Positions 51,201 to 51,432 of a stretch of 51,432 nt of DNA are shown here, piece after piece. Location: NCBI GenBank assembly GCA_017396465.1, contig JAFQLU010000077.1, forward strand, positions 1 to 51,432. Direction: 5' to 3'. Within the stretch, counting starts at the first letter, position 1, and every line of letters starts with the position of its first letter. Source of the stretch: Clostridia bacterium (lineage in GTDB: Bacteria; Bacillota; Clostridia; UBA1381; UBA9506). A program made the translations under genes and the position numbers. Below the pieces are notes generated by a model. It did not search any database, was not told the origin of the DNA, and was given only the letters and a program-made list of their open reading frames with translations.

Positions 51201-51432
51201 TTAATGCATCCCAGTCAACTAAGCTCTTTAAGTCTTCATAGTCCATAACTTCGATTTTCTGAATTTCGTGAGAAGTTCTGAAACCGTCGAAGAAATACAG
51301 GAAGGGAACACGGCTCTTGATGGATGCTAAGTGTGCAACACCACCTAAGTCCATTGTTTCCTGAACGCTACCGGAAGCTAAAAGCGCAAAACCGGTCTGA
51401 CGGCAAGCAATAACGTCCTGATGATCGCCGAA
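48283..51432 (-). CDS. nifJ: Pyruvate:ferredoxin (flavodoxin) oxidoreductase, 5' end outside window
   Basis: The frame is open to the right edge, so about 125 N-terminal residues are missing from a protein of about 1,175. The visible 1,049 residues begin FGDHQDVIACRQTG within domain I and include the two ferredoxin-type clusters (CIQCNQCSLVCPHA and CLGCGVCANVCPEK). The C-terminal TPP and third-cluster domain has GACAGCGETPYIKL, NATGCTSIWG and DTEVYSNTGGQSSKATPT. The enzyme converts pyruvate and CoA to acetyl-CoA and CO2 and reduces ferredoxin in the cytoplasm. Codon use is strongly biased, as expected for an abundant enzyme. The internal Met at 51354 is not the start. Confidence 0.97.
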   Translation of the reverse strand, partial: FGDHQDVIACRQTGFALLASGSVQETMDLGGVAHLASIKSRVPFLYFFDGFRTSHEIQKIEVMDYEDLKSLVDWDALKAFKDNALNPEHPVLRGTAQNPDIYFQGREASNTFYDKVPDVVADYMAEITKITGREYKPFNYYGAADATKVIVAMGSVCEAIEETVDYLNARGEKVGVVKVHLYRPFSAKYFFDVLPETVEKIAVLDRTKEPGSLGEPLYLDVCNLFTGKANAPKIIGGRYGLGSKDTTPTQIVAVYNELDKDDAKNGFTIGIVDDVTNLSLELGEKINAAPEGATRCKFWGFGSDGTVGANKDAIKIIGDNTDLYAQAYFDYDSKKSGGVTMSHLRFGKKPIKSTYLLDEADYIACHKPAYIYQYDILEGLKKGGTFLLNCVWSPEELEERLPGAMKRYIAENDIQFYTINAVDIASSIGLGGRINMVTQSAFFKLSNVIPLDEAIPLLKDAIKKTYGKKGDKIVAMNCEAVDKALDALVKIDVPAAWKDAKDDAAEEKDVPAFIKNIVEPVNAQRGNKLPVSTFEGIEDGTFMQGTSKFEKRTVAVNVPSWNVDKCIQCNQCSLVCPHAAIRPILLNEEEAANAPESFVTKDAIGPQLKGLKFRMQVSPRDCLGCGVCANVCPEKVQALTMIPVDAAVENDADNWDYAMTVSIKDNLVDKASIKGSQFCQPLLEFSGACAGCGETPYIKLITQLFGDRMMVANATGCTSIWGGSAPSMPYATNAEGKGPAWANSLFEDNAEFGLGMTIAVRKIRETLAAKMNEAIAAGVDAKLADAFKAWIEGMNNAEASRAAAADICALIADADQSIPGIKDIAERTDFLVKRSNWAFGGDGWAYDIGYGGLDHVIASGEDINIFVVDTEVYSNTGGQSSKATPTAAVAKLAASGKKVKKKDLGMIATTYGYVYVAQIALGANMNQAIKAIKEAEAYPGPSLVIAYAPCINHGIKAKGNMANSIAEEKKAVETGYWHLWRYNPELKEEGKNPFILDSKEPTGTVREFMEGENRYLMLKQAYPDVAEALFTKAEKDLLERYENYKRMAD

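Overview
The window looks like chromosome from a low-to-mid GC, anaerobic, fermentative Firmicute of class Clostridia. The evidence is the gene content: a long Bacillus/Clostridium-type SRP RNA next to dnaX, the darA (c-di-AMP receptor)-holB-ricT cluster, a THF riboswitch in front of an ECF folate transporter subunit, pyruvate:ferredoxin oxidoreductase, NfnAB-type flavoproteins, and a dockerin protein beside a stalk-domain protein. A polysaccharide-using gut or rumen lineage is likely. The species cannot be named from the sequence.

Layout. (1) 1-5,070: the tail of an unidentified gene, a run of five hairpins, then a leftward carbohydrate cluster: GH36-like glycosidase, a GHMP kinase resembling galacturonokinases, a sugar nucleotidyltransferase and a TIM-barrel epimerase. 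A decayed AraC regulator tail lies upstream, against a tRNA-Met/tRNA-Glu pair (5,103-5,276). (2) 5,456-7,369: a two-gene oxidoreductase/epimerase operon, leftward. (3) 7,547-17,166: rightward housekeeping: nfnA-nfnB, a zinc-ribbon/LprI-like membrane protein, a VOC protein, SRP RNA, dnaX, ybaB, a GT28-type glycosyltransferase, darA, holB, ricT and one unknown gene. (4) 17,271-24,349: GH43 (leftward), an SNF2 helicase with a helix-hairpin-helix (rightward), and leftward pfkA, a WG-repeat wall protein and galE. (5) 24,484-28,346: tsaC-rimI-tsaD-mltG, rightward. (6) 37,921 down to 28,750: one long leftward gene run with a THF riboswitch at its head: folT, cysteine desulfurase, ymdB, 5-formyl-THF cyclo-ligase, a membrane protein, cinA, recA and a GH38 alpha-mannosidase. 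(7) 38,136-47,690: a secreted cohesin-like/stalk protein, a secreted dockerin protein, a membrane GT2, a lipid-linked oligosaccharide flippase (leftward), an amino-acid ABC transporter and a heparinase II/III-like protein. (8) 47,726-51,432: a small zinc-ribbon membrane protein whose SHOCT tail is out of frame, and the bulk of nifJ, cut by the window end.

How the parts fit. PFOR would supply reduced ferredoxin and NfnAB would link ferredoxin, NADH and NADPH. Several glycan enzymes (GH36-like, GH43, GH38, heparinase-like) have no signal peptide, so they probably act in the cytoplasm on imported oligosaccharides. The folate importer and the folate-recycling cyclo-ligase share one riboswitch-headed transcript. 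The most unusual items are the adjacent cohesin-like and dockerin secreted proteins, the galacturonokinase-like cluster with its regulator remnant, a candidate small RNA between mltG and the mannosidase gene, and the five-hairpin element at the left edge. There are no rRNA genes, CRISPR arrays, insertion sequences or transposases.
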